A stretch of 64,000 bases of DNA from Bradyrhizobium sp. CIAT3101 (GTDB taxonomy: Bacteria; Pseudomonadota; Alphaproteobacteria; Rhizobiales; Xanthobacteraceae), in contig NZ_CP121634.1 in the NCBI RefSeq assembly GCF_029714945.1, positions 1,137,001 through 1,201,000 on the forward strand, given 5' to 3'. The notes under the pieces were generated by a model. That model was not told the origin of the DNA. It saw only the letters and a program-made list of their open reading frames with translations, and did not search any database. How positions within the stretch are numbered: position 1 is the stretch's first letter; each line of letters opens with the position of its first letter. This document shows positions 31,934-41,363 of this stretch, piece after piece. The position numbers and the translations under genes were made by a program.

Positions 31934-32575
31934 GTGGCGAAACTGAATCGCGAAGAGAGCCAGGCTCGTACCAGGGGCCTCCTGATCGAGGCCGCCCGCC
32001 GGGAAATCGTGAAAAAGGGCTTTGCGACAGCCTCGATCCGCGACATCGCGGAGGCTGCGGGCTTCTCGCTGGGCGCGATCTACTCGAACTTCCCGGACAA
32101 GGAAGCCATACTGCTCGAACTGATCCAGCAGCATCAGGCCGAGGAGCGGACGCGGATCGAGGAGAATTTGGCGCGCGCGCAAGGCGACGCCGATGTGGCC
32201 ATGGCGGGCATCGAGGCGTGGGCGGAGACAGTCAATTCCGACCCTGATCTCGGCGTGCTCGCGATCGAACTGCAATTGCACGCGCTGCGGAGCCCCGCAT
32301 TCGCGAAGGTCTATAACGAGTCGAACCGCAAGCATCGTCGTGCGCTCGGCACGATGATCGCGCATCTGTTCGAACTGTTCGGCAAGAAAGTGCCGGGAGA
32401 ACCGTCGGAGATCGCGAGCGGCCTTGCCGCGCTGAGCCGCGGGCTCGCACTCTCTCCGACCGGTGGCGATGACGATCGCGGCGGGCGCATCGTGCTGACC
32501 TTCCTCAAGGCGCTGATTGAAGCCGCCCCGTCCGTGGACAAGGCGAAGAAGTCGCGCGGCAAGACAGGCGAGTAG
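31934..32575 (+). CDS. TetR family transcriptional regulator
   Basis: The product is 213 residues from a GTG at 31934. The N-terminal TetR DNA-binding domain is clear: RGLLIEAARREIVKKGFATASIRDIAEAAGFSLGAIYSNFPDKEAIL, whose SLGAIYSNF recognition helix is typical. The C-terminal domain is a helical ligand-binding region with several exposed acidic helices. It probably represses the divergent membrane gene and itself through the palindromes just upstream. The amidase begins nine bases after its stop, so the two are likely co-transcribed and the amidase may be under the same control. Confidence 0.93.
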   Translation: MAKLNREESQARTRGLLIEAARREIVKKGFATASIRDIAEAAGFSLGAIYSNFPDKEAILLELIQQHQAEERTRIEENLARAQGDADVAMAGIEAWAETVNSDPDLGVLAIELQLHALRSPAFAKVYNESNRKHRRALGTMIAHLFELFGKKVPGEPSEIASGLAALSRGLALSPTGGDDDRGGRIVLTFLKALIEAAPSVDKAKKSRGKTGE

Positions 32576-32584
32576 AGGCACATC

Positions 32585-34195
32585 ATGAAGAAGCCGACCC
32601 GAGGCGTCGCAGCGCTGCCCGAGCTGAGGCTCGAGGACGCGCCGATGAGCGACATCATCGATGCGTTGGCAGGCGGGCAGGTCACCGCGACGGCGCTCAC
32701 CAAAGCTTATCGCGCGCGGATCGCAGCCTACGACCGTGCCGGGCCGGCGCTCAATTCGGTCCGCGCCCTCAATCCCGATGCGCCCGCAATCGCAGCCGGG
32801 TTCGACGGCACCAAGCCATCAGCCGGGCGACCGCTCGCGGGCGTGCCGATCCTGGTGAAGGACAACATCGCGACCTCCGACAAGCAGCCGACGACGGCGG
32901 GCTCGCTGGCGCTGGAGGGCGCACGCGCGAAGCGCGACGCCACCGTCGTCAAATTGCTGCGGAAGGCCGGCGCGGTGATTCTCGGCAAGGCGAACTTGAC
33001 GGAGTTCGCCAACATCATCGCGATCGAGATGCCCGCGGGTTACTCATCGCTGGGCGGTCAGGTCAAAAACCCCTATGCGCCGGCGCTGATGGGAGAACAC
33101 GACATCCCGGTCGTGGTCCCTGGTGGCTCGAGCTCGGGGTCGGCGGTCGCCGTCGCGGCCGGCCTGTGCGCGGCCTCGATCGGCACCGAGACCTCGGGTT
33201 CGCTGCTGTATCCTGCAAGCATGAACGGCCTCGTTACGGTGAAGCCGACCGTCGGCCTGATCAGCCGCGCCGGCATCATTCCGATCGCGCACAGCCAGGA
33301 CACCGCAGGGCCGATGACGCGCACGGTGCGCGACGCGGCGTTGCTGCTCAATGTTCTGGCGGCCCAGGACCTGCTCGATCCCGCGACAAAGCGGCAGCGG
33401 CGGCCGGCCGATTACACCGCAGGCCTCTCGCGCGACGCCATGAAGGGCGCGCGTATCGGCGTGCCGGGCGACCCGGCCGATCCGCTGAACGATCGCTATT
33501 ACGGCAAGCTGCAACCCGGTTGGGCCAAGGTGATGACCGAGGCGATCAAGGTGCTCGAGGATCTCGGCGCCGTCATCGTGCGCGCCAACATGCCGACGCG
33601 TGGCTGGCTCGGCGGGCCGGGCACGGGCATGGCCGTGCTCAACCGCAATCCGTTGAGCATCAACAAGGGCAATCCGACCGGCTCGCCGATCGTGTTCCTC
33701 TACGAGCTGAAATACGGTCTCAATCTCTATCTCGAGGATTGGGCGACCAATACCGACATCAAGACCGTGGCCGATATCATCGCCTTCAACGCGGCGCACG
33801 CGAAGAAGGCGCTGCGCTTCGGCCAGGATCTGTTTCTCGCCGCCGACCTCACCAGGGGCGACCTGAGCGAACGCGAATACAAATCCGCGCGCGCGATGGA
33901 CCTGCTCGCCGCCAGGACGCACGGCATGGATGCCTACATGAACCAGCACAAGCTCGATGCGGTGCTGTTCCCCGGCAGCAGCGGTTGCGTGATCTCGGCG
34001 AAGGCGGGCTATCCCAGCGTCATGGTGCCCGCGGGCTTCGTCTCCGGGGCCGGCGACAAGGAGACGCCGGACTATCCGCTCGGCGTGAGCTTCGCCGGCC
34101 GTGCCTGGAGCGAGCACAAGCTGCTGCAACTGGCCTATGCCTATGAGCAGGCCTCGAATAGGCGCAAGCCGCCGCCAGGGCTGCCGGCGCTCTGA
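32585..34195 (+). CDS. Amidase signature family hydrolase
   Basis: This 536-residue enzyme belongs to the amidase signature family. K92 in GVPILVKDNI is the catalytic Lys, the Gly/Ser-rich VPGGSSSGSAVAVAAG box carries the cis-Ser (about S183), and GTETSGSLLYPA the nucleophile (about S206). No signal peptide is seen. It hydrolyses a C-N amide bond, but the substrate cannot be told; related proteins act on aryl or short-chain amides. Position nine bases after a TetR gene suggests inducible expression. Length is typical for the family. Confidence 0.92.
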   Translation: MKKPTRGVAALPELRLEDAPMSDIIDALAGGQVTATALTKAYRARIAAYDRAGPALNSVRALNPDAPAIAAGFDGTKPSAGRPLAGVPILVKDNIATSDKQPTTAGSLALEGARAKRDATVVKLLRKAGAVILGKANLTEFANIIAIEMPAGYSSLGGQVKNPYAPALMGEHDIPVVVPGGSSSGSAVAVAAGLCAASIGTETSGSLLYPASMNGLVTVKPTVGLISRAGIIPIAHSQDTAGPMTRTVRDAALLLNVLAAQDLLDPATKRQRRPADYTAGLSRDAMKGARIGVPGDPADPLNDRYYGKLQPGWAKVMTEAIKVLEDLGAVIVRANMPTRGWLGGPGTGMAVLNRNPLSINKGNPTGSPIVFLYELKYGLNLYLEDWATNTDIKTVADIIAFNAAHAKKALRFGQDLFLAADLTRGDLSEREYKSARAMDLLAARTHGMDAYMNQHKLDAVLFPGSSGCVISAKAGYPSVMVPAGFVSGAGDKETPDYPLGVSFAGRAWSEHKLLQLAYAYEQASNRRKPPPGLPAL

Positions 34196-34226
34196 ACCTC
34201 GGCGGCGTGGCGCACGACCAACTCCC

Positions 34227-34973
34227 ATGCCGATCGTCAGAATTCTCCTGATCCTGCTCGCTTTCGCGTCGCCCGCATTCGCGCAGGACGGTGCGCGCGA
34301 TCTGGCCGCCGCGCGCGATGCCGCGAAGGCCTTCAAGGCCTATGTCGATGGCGTCGCGAAGAAGGGCGAGCGGCCGGATCTGACCCGGCCGGAGATCGCA
34401 GCCCTGCTTGGCCATGTCTTTGATCTCGACGCCCTCGCCGCGCTGCCGCCCGTGCAGGGCAGCGACATGGGCTGGCTGATGGACTGGACCGACACCGCAA
34501 ACCAGACCCACAAGCTGTTCATCTTTTACGGCGCGAAGCCGGGGCCGCAGCCCGATTTCGCTGCGCTTGGGCGCAACATGACCGAGTATGGCGACCAATA
34601 CGCGGTGGCGATGAGTTTCATGATCCGCGGCATGGCCCGCGAGGCGGAGGCGGGCCAATTGTTCTGGAGAGAGCTCCCGCCGGAGCAACGTACCCGCATC
34701 CGCGAGGAAGGAATGACAGGCTTTCGCAAGAATAGCGCCGTCTACATCCTGACCACGGTCTGCGCGGCGATCCAGGGCGCCAGCAAGCCCGCCAACGCGC
34801 GGCTGGTGGCGGCTGCGCTGCGCGACACGCGCGACGTCTGGGCGAGCTTTCTGCTGCCGCAGGACCGGGCCCGCGTGATCGCAGAGCTGGCCGACCTCCC
34901 GAAATGGGCGCCCGACGAGATGGCGCGCGCCGATCTGGCCACCTTCACGGCCGCGCTTCAGGCGGTGAATTAG
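34227..34973 (+). CDS. Secreted protein of unknown function
   Basis: The product is 248 residues from the ATG at 34227. Signal peptide MPIVRILLILLAFASPAFA precedes QDGARDL. The mature part is helical, with a GHVFDLDALAALPPVQGSDMGWLMDW section, HKLFIFYGAKPG, and AGQLFWRELPPEQR. It carries no recognisable motif. The stop overlaps plsY on the opposite strand by four bases, tail to tail. Conserved uncharacterised proteins of this form occur in Bradyrhizobium. Confidence 0.7.
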   Translation: MPIVRILLILLAFASPAFAQDGARDLAAARDAAKAFKAYVDGVAKKGERPDLTRPEIAALLGHVFDLDALAALPPVQGSDMGWLMDWTDTANQTHKLFIFYGAKPGPQPDFAALGRNMTEYGDQYAVAMSFMIRGMAREAEAGQLFWRELPPEQRTRIREEGMTGFRKNSAVYILTTVCAAIQGASKPANARLVAAALRDTRDVWASFLLPQDRARVIAELADLPKWAPDEMARADLATFTAALQAVN

Positions 34974-35656
34974 ACCTGCGCTTCCGCTTTCACGTCCACG
35001 CTGCTTTGGCCCAGCCGCGGCTCCGTCCCCGCCAGCAGCCGTTGAATGTTGGCGCGATGGCGGATGATCACGTAGAGGCCGCCTGCGATCACCAGCAAGC
35101 GATAGGGCAGAGGGTGTTCGAAGCCGCAGACGAGGACGATCGCCGTCAAAGCCGCGAGCATCGAACTGAGCGAGACGATCCGCACCAGCGCCAGCACGGC
35201 GCCAAACACGGCCGCTGCACCCAGTCCCACCGGCCACGACATCGCCAGCAGCACGCCGAGCCCGGTTGCCGCCGATTTGCCGCCCGTGAAGTTCAGCCAG
35301 ATCGAGCGGCCATGGCCGAGCAGCGCGGCAATGCCGGCGAGGCACACCGCCCATGGCACCCAGACCTGCAGATCGGTCGCCGCCGGCGGTGCCGGCGATA
35401 GTTCGGCAGCCAGCCAGGGGCAGAACCAGCGCGCAACGACGATGGCAGCCGCGCCCTTCAGCACATCGGCGATCAGCACCGCGAGCGCAGGCCATTTGCC
35501 GAGGGTGCGCAACACATTCGTGGCGCCGGTGGACCTGGAGCCGTGCTCGCGAATGTCGATGCCCCTGAGGAGCTTCCCCGCCAGATAGCCCGAGGGTATC
35601 GAGCCGAGCAGATAGGCGATCACCAATCCAGTCGCGCCTGCAATCCCGAAAGCCAT
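34970..35656 (-). CDS. plsY: Acyl-phosphate:glycerol-3-phosphate acyltransferase PlsY
   Basis: The product is 228 residues from the ATG at 35656. This polytopic inner-membrane enzyme transfers an acyl group from acyl-phosphate to glycerol 3-phosphate to start phospholipid synthesis. It has the PlsY signatures: GSIPSGYLAGKLLRGIDIREHGSRSTGATNVLRTLG (with Ser and Arg of the acyl-phosphate/G3P site), GHGRSIWLNFTGGKSAATGLGVLL and RHRANIQRLLAGTEPRLG at the end. Five to six membrane helices are predicted, with the usual length. The 3' end overlaps the preceding plus-strand gene by four bases. Confidence 0.95.
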   Translation of the reverse strand: MAFGIAGATGLVIAYLLGSIPSGYLAGKLLRGIDIREHGSRSTGATNVLRTLGKWPALAVLIADVLKGAAAIVVARWFCPWLAAELSPAPPAATDLQVWVPWAVCLAGIAALLGHGRSIWLNFTGGKSAATGLGVLLAMSWPVGLGAAAVFGAVLALVRIVSLSSMLAALTAIVLVCGFEHPLPYRLLVIAGGLYVIIRHRANIQRLLAGTEPRLGQSSVDVKAEAQV

Positions 35657-35697
35657 CGTTCTCTTTCCAGCGTGTGTGTGCCGTGTCCCGGCGGGCT

Positions 35698-36678
35698 TTA
35701 GGGTTTCCGCTCGGTGGCGAGATGATCGCGAAGGAAGCTCACGATGCTCGCGTTGAGCTCGTGATGAAACGCGGTTCTGTCGAAGCCCGGCGGATCGGCG
35801 CATAGCCGCGGCAGTTCGGCGGCGAATTTCTCCGTGCACGGCGCCAGGAATCCGAAGTGGCCGGCGGGCATGACGCGCACCTCCGGCTTGCCCGGCAGGC
35901 TGCTCGCCGTCAGCACCACATTTTTGGGATCGATGCCACCGCCCCCCGATTTCGATCGCCAGATCAGCAGGGGAATGTGCACGTCGGTCAGTCCGTCCGC
36001 AGAGAACATGAAGTTCAAAGCGGTGTCAGCGAGCACCGCGGCGCGAATGCGCGGATCGTGCTGCGGCTCGGGCGGAATGTCGCCACGACGAAACTGCTCG
36101 CATCCCGGCGAATTGTTGCCCTCGGTGCAGAGTCCCGCAATCTTTTGATAGTCCGGCTTGGCACCCGCCAGGATCAATCCGGTATAGGCGCCGGCGGAAA
36201 AGCCAAAGAAGCCGATCTTTTCGGGATCGATCACCGCGCGATCGCGCCACTCGTTCAGCATGAAGTCCAGCAGGCGGATCGTCTCTTTCGGACGCGCGGC
36301 GATGATGGACAGGCTGTCGCTCTGTGAACGGTCGGCGCCGTTGTCGCCGGGATAGTTGATGGCGGCGACGACAAAGCCGGCGTCGGCGAGCGCCTGAGCC
36401 GTATCATCGTGTCCACCGAACCAGCCGCCGCGGCCATGCGCGATGATGGCGAGCGGCAATCTGCTCCCGGACACCGGGCAATCCTTCACGCCCTGCAAGG
36501 TGGTGATGAAATTCATCGAGACTTTGCCGAGCGGCACCGGCTGCGGCTCCGCCGCGCAGGGATACCAGATCGCGCCGGCCAGAGTGGGATCGGTGTCCAG
36601 AAGCTGCAGACCTGCCGCATGCGCGGACGAGGCCAGGCCAAAAAACAAAGCGAGGCAAAACAAATACAACCGGCGCAT
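35698..36678 (-). CDS. Secreted alpha/beta hydrolase (dienelactone-hydrolase-like)
   Basis: The product is 326 residues from the ATG at 36678. Signal peptide RRLYLFCLALFFGLASS is cleaved after AHA. The fold is alpha/beta-hydrolase: LPLAIIAHGRGG gives the HG oxyanion loop, FFGFSAGAY the nucleophile elbow G-x-S-x-G, and the catalytic His is late at MPAGHFGF. A Cys pair (KDCP and LCTEGNNSPGCEQF) suggests disulphides in the periplasm. It resembles the PAF-acetylhydrolase/dienelactone group. It starts upstream of, and on the same strand as, plsY, 41 bases from it. Confidence 0.85.
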   Translation of the reverse strand: MRRLYLFCLALFFGLASSAHAAGLQLLDTDPTLAGAIWYPCAAEPQPVPLGKVSMNFITTLQGVKDCPVSGSRLPLAIIAHGRGGWFGGHDDTAQALADAGFVVAAINYPGDNGADRSQSDSLSIIAARPKETIRLLDFMLNEWRDRAVIDPEKIGFFGFSAGAYTGLILAGAKPDYQKIAGLCTEGNNSPGCEQFRRGDIPPEPQHDPRIRAAVLADTALNFMFSADGLTDVHIPLLIWRSKSGGGGIDPKNVVLTASSLPGKPEVRVMPAGHFGFLAPCTEKFAAELPRLCADPPGFDRTAFHHELNASIVSFLRDHLATERKP

Positions 36679-36855
36679 CGACGCGGCTCCAAAATGTGGC
36701 GTTGACCTAGTGGAGTAAAATGGCCGGACTGTGTTGCACTCAGGCATTTGCCTACAATGAAGGCTCCTGCAAAACCTGCAACGCCGCAAAACGGTCACAC
36801 ACAGAACGGCATCCTTGGGTTGCTCGTCGTTGGCAATGGTGGGGGAGAGCCTGAC

Positions 36856-37878
36856 ATGCGGACATGGATCGGCGTCATCGCGGCCGCGTGTGCTTTTGCT
36901 TCAAGTCCCGTCGCGGCCGCGCCTGCATCCGGTTGCGGCATTCCGCACGAAATCCATGACGGATGGGCGATGACCTCGCCGGACAAGCAGGGGCTGAACG
37001 CGGCGCTGCTCTGCGCGATGGACCAGGGCATCAGCGGCGGCAAGCTCGCTGATGTCGACGACATCGTCGTCATCCGGCACGGCGTGCTCGTCTATGAGCG
37101 CTACTATGATTATCCGCATCAGATGAATTACGACCCGACCACGCGGCACAACGGCTATTCCATGACCAAGAGCGTCGTCTCGCTGCTGGTCGGCATCGCC
37201 ATGGATCGCGGCCTGATCAGGGATCTGGACGCGCCGATCTCGTCGTATCTCCCCGATTATGCGGGCTTGGGCGCATCCGACAAGGATCGGATCACGCTCC
37301 GCCATCTCCTGACGATGTCGGCGGGATTGGGCGCCGAGCGGGCTCCCGGCGTGTCCTTCCAGTACAACAATGCGGAAACGGAGCTGATCGGCACCATCCT
37401 GAAGAAGATCACCGGGAAGGGCGTCGATGTGCTGGCGCAGGAGAACATCTTCGCGCCGCTCGGCATCAAGGACGTTGCCTGGTACAAGAACCCGGTGAGT
37501 GGCCTTCCGACGTCGGCGAGCGGGCTGAGCCTGCGGCCGCGCGACTGGGCGAAGATCGGCCAGCTCGTACTCAACCGCGGCGCCTGGCAGGGCAAGCAGA
37601 TCGTCTCGGCCTCCTGGGTCGATCAATCGACCGCCGAGCACATCAAGACCACGGAGCCGAATTCCTACGGCTACCAATGGTGGGTCGGTCGCTCACAGGA
37701 CGGCGATCGCACCATCGAATGGGCCGCCGCGAAAGGCTTCAATTCGCAGAAGACCATCATCATCCCCGCGCTCGACATGGTCGTCGTCTTCAACGCGGGC
37801 CGGGAATCCAAGAACATGGTCGCACCCGAGCTGGATCTGCTGGATCACTACATCCTGCCGGCGGCGTCGCTGAATTGA
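36856..37878 (+). CDS. Secreted serine hydrolase of the beta-lactamase/DD-peptidase fold
   Basis: The product is 340 residues from the ATG at 36856, preceded by GGGAGAG. Signal peptide MRTWIGVIAAACAFASSPVA is cleaved after AAA. The S-x-x-K nucleophile motif is S102-M-T-K105 and the Y-x-N motif Y170-N-N, both intact; the third box is not the classic KTG. It is therefore a class C-like esterase/peptidase (EstB or 6-aminohexanoate-dimer-hydrolase-like) more likely than a true beta-lactamase. A paralog is at 45636. The alpha/beta hydrolase gene is divergent. Confidence 0.88.
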   Translation: MRTWIGVIAAACAFASSPVAAAPASGCGIPHEIHDGWAMTSPDKQGLNAALLCAMDQGISGGKLADVDDIVVIRHGVLVYERYYDYPHQMNYDPTTRHNGYSMTKSVVSLLVGIAMDRGLIRDLDAPISSYLPDYAGLGASDKDRITLRHLLTMSAGLGAERAPGVSFQYNNAETELIGTILKKITGKGVDVLAQENIFAPLGIKDVAWYKNPVSGLPTSASGLSLRPRDWAKIGQLVLNRGAWQGKQIVSASWVDQSTAEHIKTTEPNSYGYQWWVGRSQDGDRTIEWAAAKGFNSQKTIIIPALDMVVVFNAGRESKNMVAPELDLLDHYILPAASLN

Positions 37879-38016
37879 TCGCGGCCATTGCGGCGCTGCG
37901 CTGGCGGGGCCGCTTATGCAGGCCGTGCATAATGATATTTTGACCTGACATTGGATTTTCGCTGATCCGGCCGGCACCTTCTCCGCAAGGGCCCAATTCC
38001 TTCCGGGGAACGCGAC

Positions 38017-39048
38017 ATGTCCGATGATGATCAGGCAGAACGTCCATTTGATCCGAGGCTGACGCGGCGTCGCCTGATGTCGCTCGCAGCGGCGACCACG
38101 GGCGCGATCGGTTCGACGATGCTGGATTTGCCCGCTCTTGCCGAGGAGACGACGACCGTGCACAGCGACCAGATCGAAAAACTATTGCCGGGCTTTCGCC
38201 GCAGCCGCATCAGGACCGATGGCGCGGAGATCAACACGCTGGTGAAGGGCGAGGGCGCGCCGCTGCTGCTTCTCCATGGTCATCCCCAGACGGTCGTGTG
38301 CTGGCACAAGGTTGCCCCGAAACTGGCCGAGCGGTTCACGGTCGTGCTCACTGATATCAGGGGTTATGGCGATAGCAGCAAGCCGGACGGTGGCAAGGAC
38401 AGCATCAACTATTCCAAGCGCGAGATGGCGCGCGATCAGGTCGAGGTCATGCGCGCGCTCGGCTTCGAGCATTTTTATGCGGCCGGTCACGACCGCGGCG
38501 GACGCGTGCTGCACCGGTTGTTGCTGGATCATCCCGCTGCGGTGACCAAGGCGGTCTTGCTCGATATCGCGCCGACCGCGACGATGTATGCGAAGGTGAC
38601 CAAGGATTTCGCCATGCGCTACATGTGGTGGTTCTTCCTGAGCCAGCCCGCGCCGCTTCCGGAAACCCTGATCGGCAACAATCTCGACTTCTATCTGCAG
38701 GCGCACATCAACAAGCAGAACAAGACGCCAGGTGCGATCGATCCGGTCGCGCTCGAGGAATACCGCCGCTGCTATACGCGCGAGACGCTGCACGCGGTCT
38801 GCGAGGATTACCGCGCGGCCGCGGGCATCGATCTGCTCCACGACGCGGCCGATTCGGACAAGCGGATCGGCTGCCCCCTGCTGGTGCTCTGGGGCGAAAA
38901 AGGCGTCGTCGGATCGACCTACGACGTGCGCGCAACCTGGCGCGAAAAGGCCGTCGATGTGAGCGGCGAAAGCCTCCCTTGCGGACATTATCTGCCCGAG
39001 GAGGCGCCGGAGCTCGTCATTGACCGGCTGGGCGGCTTCTTCACCTGA
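38017..39048 (+). CDS. Tat-exported alpha/beta hydrolase, haloacetate-dehalogenase-like
   Basis: This 343-residue protein has a twin-arginine N-terminus (PRLTRRRLMSLAAATTGAIG). Motifs: LLLLHGHPQ (oxyanion), DIRGYGDSSKPDGG, and GHDRGGRVLHRLLLDHP, in which D159 is the nucleophile in place of Ser, as in haloalkane and fluoroacetate dehalogenases and epoxide hydrolases. The catalytic His is in the late CGHYLPEEAPE box, with an Asp/Glu acid nearby. The DIRGYGDSSKP and HDRGGRV phrases are typical of the haloacetate dehalogenase group. Its substrate is not known; extracytoplasmic location by Tat is unusual for the group. Confidence 0.88.
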   Translation: MSDDDQAERPFDPRLTRRRLMSLAAATTGAIGSTMLDLPALAEETTTVHSDQIEKLLPGFRRSRIRTDGAEINTLVKGEGAPLLLLHGHPQTVVCWHKVAPKLAERFTVVLTDIRGYGDSSKPDGGKDSINYSKREMARDQVEVMRALGFEHFYAAGHDRGGRVLHRLLLDHPAAVTKAVLLDIAPTATMYAKVTKDFAMRYMWWFFLSQPAPLPETLIGNNLDFYLQAHINKQNKTPGAIDPVALEEYRRCYTRETLHAVCEDYRAAAGIDLLHDAADSDKRIGCPLLVLWGEKGVVGSTYDVRATWREKAVDVSGESLPCGHYLPEEAPELVIDRLGGFFT

Positions 39049-39193
39049 TCGCAGCAGTGGACCGTAAGGCGAACACCGCAAGGGACGCCGCCCTGCCGGG
39101 CTCGCTCCGGTAACCCATCCGCATTGAACCTGTCCGGCCCCCGGGCGCACCAAAAGCGCGTATGCCCCGAGAACCGCGACGAAGGAACGCGCG

Positions 39194-40156
39194 ATGAAGG
39201 CCCTGAAAGCATCGATCCGTGTCGCGATGACCGCGCTCGCGTTGACCTTGTCGCTCAATGCGCCGTCCCGGGCGGGAGAGGATGACGCGGGCACGCTCAC
39301 CCTGCAGATGAAAGAGCTCTATCGGGCCGGCAAGTACATCGAAGCGCTGCCGCTCGCCCAGAAGGCGCTGGCCCTGCGCGAGAAGGAGTTCGGCGCCGAT
39401 GACGCCAACGTCGCGATGCCGCTGAACGATCTCGGCACGATCCACTACAATCTCGGCCAGTACGCGGTCGCCGAGCCGCTGTACAAGCGTGCACTTGCGA
39501 TCAGGGAGAAGACGCTCGGTCCGGCGCATCCGGAAGTCGCGATGGTGCTGAACAATCTGGGCGACCTCTACCGCGCGGAAGGGCGTTACGCGGACGCTGA
39601 ACCGCTTCTCAAGCGGTCCATCGCCATTGACGAGAAGACGGTCGGCCCCGACGATCCGTCGATCGTGCTGCCGTTGAGCAATCTCGCCGCCGTCTACAGC
39701 GGTCAGCGACGATACGACGAGGCCGTGCCGCTGTTCAAGCGCGGGCTCGCCGTCCTCGAGAAGGCCAACGGTCCCGACGACCCCGAAGCCACGGTGCTGA
39801 TGAGCAACCTCGCCGACGCCTACATCAATCGTCACCGTTATGCCGATGCCGAGCGGCTGCTCAAGCGCGCCATGGCGGTGACCACGAAGGCGTACGGACC
39901 CGACCATCCCGACGTCGCGCAGGCGCTGAACAATCTGGCCGCGCTCTACGCGCGTCAGGGACGCAACGCCGATGCCGAACGGCTGTTCAAGCAGTCGGTG
40001 GCCACCATGGAGAGGACGCTCGGCCCGAACCATCCGGATCTCGCCGATGTCCTGGAGAACCTGGCCGGTCTCTACAAGGATCAGGGGCGCTACGCCGATG
40101 CCCGGGAGGTCATCAAGCGGTCGATGGCCATCCGCGGCAAGACGGGCGCGATCTGA
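39194..40156 (+). CDS. Tetratricopeptide repeat protein (kinesin-light-chain type)
   Basis: This 320-residue protein has a signal peptide (MKALKASIRVAMTALALTLS...SRAG) and about six tandem 42-residue TPR_12 repeats. Each has the form ALPLAQKALALREKEFG, then DHPDVAQALNNLAALY and GRYADAEPL. It acts as a binding scaffold; the partner is unknown. The repeats are very similar to those in the TPR-CHAT protein at 60569, so the two are paralogs, but this one has no CHAT domain. It starts 145 bases after the dehalogenase-like gene. Confidence 0.9.
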   Translation: MKALKASIRVAMTALALTLSLNAPSRAGEDDAGTLTLQMKELYRAGKYIEALPLAQKALALREKEFGADDANVAMPLNDLGTIHYNLGQYAVAEPLYKRALAIREKTLGPAHPEVAMVLNNLGDLYRAEGRYADAEPLLKRSIAIDEKTVGPDDPSIVLPLSNLAAVYSGQRRYDEAVPLFKRGLAVLEKANGPDDPEATVLMSNLADAYINRHRYADAERLLKRAMAVTTKAYGPDHPDVAQALNNLAALYARQGRNADAERLFKQSVATMERTLGPNHPDLADVLENLAGLYKDQGRYADAREVIKRSMAIRGKTGAI

Positions 40157-40215
40157 ACCGGCCGGTCGATCCGCTTTCGTGTAAGGATCATCGCGGATCG
40201 CGTTGGGAGCTTGTC

Positions 40216-40746
40216 ATGGCGACGCACGCAAGGCTGCTCGGAATCGTTGTCGCGCTGTCGTGGCTCGGATTGTCTGCGGCAATAGCGGCCGGCGGCCCGC
40301 CGAAGGACATGTGGCGCGGCGCCTGGACGCTCGAGATGGACCGCTACGATCGGCCCTGGCTCACCTTTTTCGACACGAACCGCAAGACGGTGTTTCGCTT
40401 CGGCTGCGGGACGCATTACGAACTGGATGCGGTCTATCCGGGCGAAGCGCCGCAGCAGGAGCACACCGCGGCCACGATCACGATCGGCAACGGCAAGACG
40501 CAGATGGATTTCGCCGGCTTCACCTACGCCGGCCCCGAGTCCTTCCCGCCGAACACCGCGATGTTCAACCAGGCGGACCTCGGCCATCCCGAACTTGCCG
40601 AAGGCAAATGGGGGGAGTTGGAAACTCGCGTCCTCGATCTTCTGGCCTCTGGGCAACCCCTGACGATCTCGGCCGAGGGCAAGAGCTACGTGCTGCCGCC
40701 GACCAGCGCATCGCGCTGGCGCGCGCGTTTCCAGAAGGTCTGCTGA
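40216..40746 (+). CDS. Secreted protein of unknown function
   Basis: This 176-residue protein has a signal peptide (RLLGIVVALSWLGLSAAIAAG). The mature part has GAWTLEMDRYDRPWLTFFD and RKTVFRFGCGTHYEL, a beta-rich pattern, then a PPTSASRWRARFQKVC end with a terminal Cys that may pair with the Cys near residue 64. No family is recognised. It follows the TPR gene by 59 bases and could be in the same transcript. An overlapping frame runs on into the next gene, but it is a shadow. Confidence 0.7.
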   Translation: MATHARLLGIVVALSWLGLSAAIAAGGPPKDMWRGAWTLEMDRYDRPWLTFFDTNRKTVFRFGCGTHYELDAVYPGEAPQQEHTAATITIGNGKTQMDFAGFTYAGPESFPPNTAMFNQADLGHPELAEGKWGELETRVLDLLASGQPLTISAEGKSYVLPPTSASRWRARFQKVC

Positions 40747-40949
40747 GGCGCCGACCGAAAGCCGGCGGCGGCACGCGCCTTTTCGGCAACATCTTCTCTG
40801 TCGCATTTTTTTGTCGCATTGACGGTCGGGCCATGTCGGCATCGACTGGTCTCGACCGTCCTTGGGTGGACACGTCTCGGGCGTCCTGTACAGACCCCCT
40901 ACGTGACGTCGTCATCTCGAGCCGTCAAAATCGAACTGGAGCAATACCC

Positions 40950-41363
40950 ATGAGGATCACCGTCGAAACCAGCGTCGCCGCCCCCATCGATCAGGTCTGG
41001 CGTGCCTATACGACGCCTGCCGACATCGTGAAGTGGAACGCCGCGTCGGACGACTGGCACACGACCAAGGCGACGGTCGACCTGCGCGAAGGCGGCCTGT
41101 TCTCGTCGCGCATGGAGGCCAAGGACGGCAGCATGGGCTTCGACTTCGCCGGCACCTACACGAAGATCGTCGAGCACAAGCGGATCGAATACGCGTTCGG
41201 CGATCGCAAGGCCGAGGTCGAGTTCGTGCCCGGCGCCAAGGGCGTCGTCGTCCGCGTCGCCTTCGATGCCGAGCAGACGCACTCGGTCGAGCAGCAGCAG
41301 GGCGGCTGGCAGGCGATCCTCGACAGCTTTAAACGATACGTGGAAGCGAAGAAGGCGTCGTAG
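40950..41363 (+). CDS. SRPBCC/AHSA1-type START-fold protein
   Basis: The product is 137 residues from the ATG at 40950, with GGAG nearby. It has the SRPBCC layout: ITVETSVAAPIDQVWRAYTTPADIVKW at the start, LREGGLFSSRMEAKDGSMGFDFAGTYTKI, and a last helix GGWQAILDSFKRYVEAK. Such proteins bind hydrophobic ligands in a deep cavity; several are activators of Hsp90-type (AHSA1) or polyketide cyclase/dehydrase-like. No partner is obvious here. Complete and typical in length. Confidence 0.9.
   Translation: MRITVETSVAAPIDQVWRAYTTPADIVKWNAASDDWHTTKATVDLREGGLFSSRMEAKDGSMGFDFAGTYTKIVEHKRIEYAFGDRKAEVEFVPGAKGVVVRVAFDAEQTHSVEQQQGGWQAILDSFKRYVEAKKAS

Noticed and set aside
36856..37878. Antibiotic-resistance beta-lactamase
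   Set aside because: It has S-x-x-K and Y-x-N but not a KTG box, and resembles esterase-type members; resistance cannot be claimed.
40203..41363. 386-codon frame joining two genes
   Set aside because: Only its last 137 codons form a START-fold domain with a proper ATG; the rest is a shadow of the secreted-protein gene in another frame.
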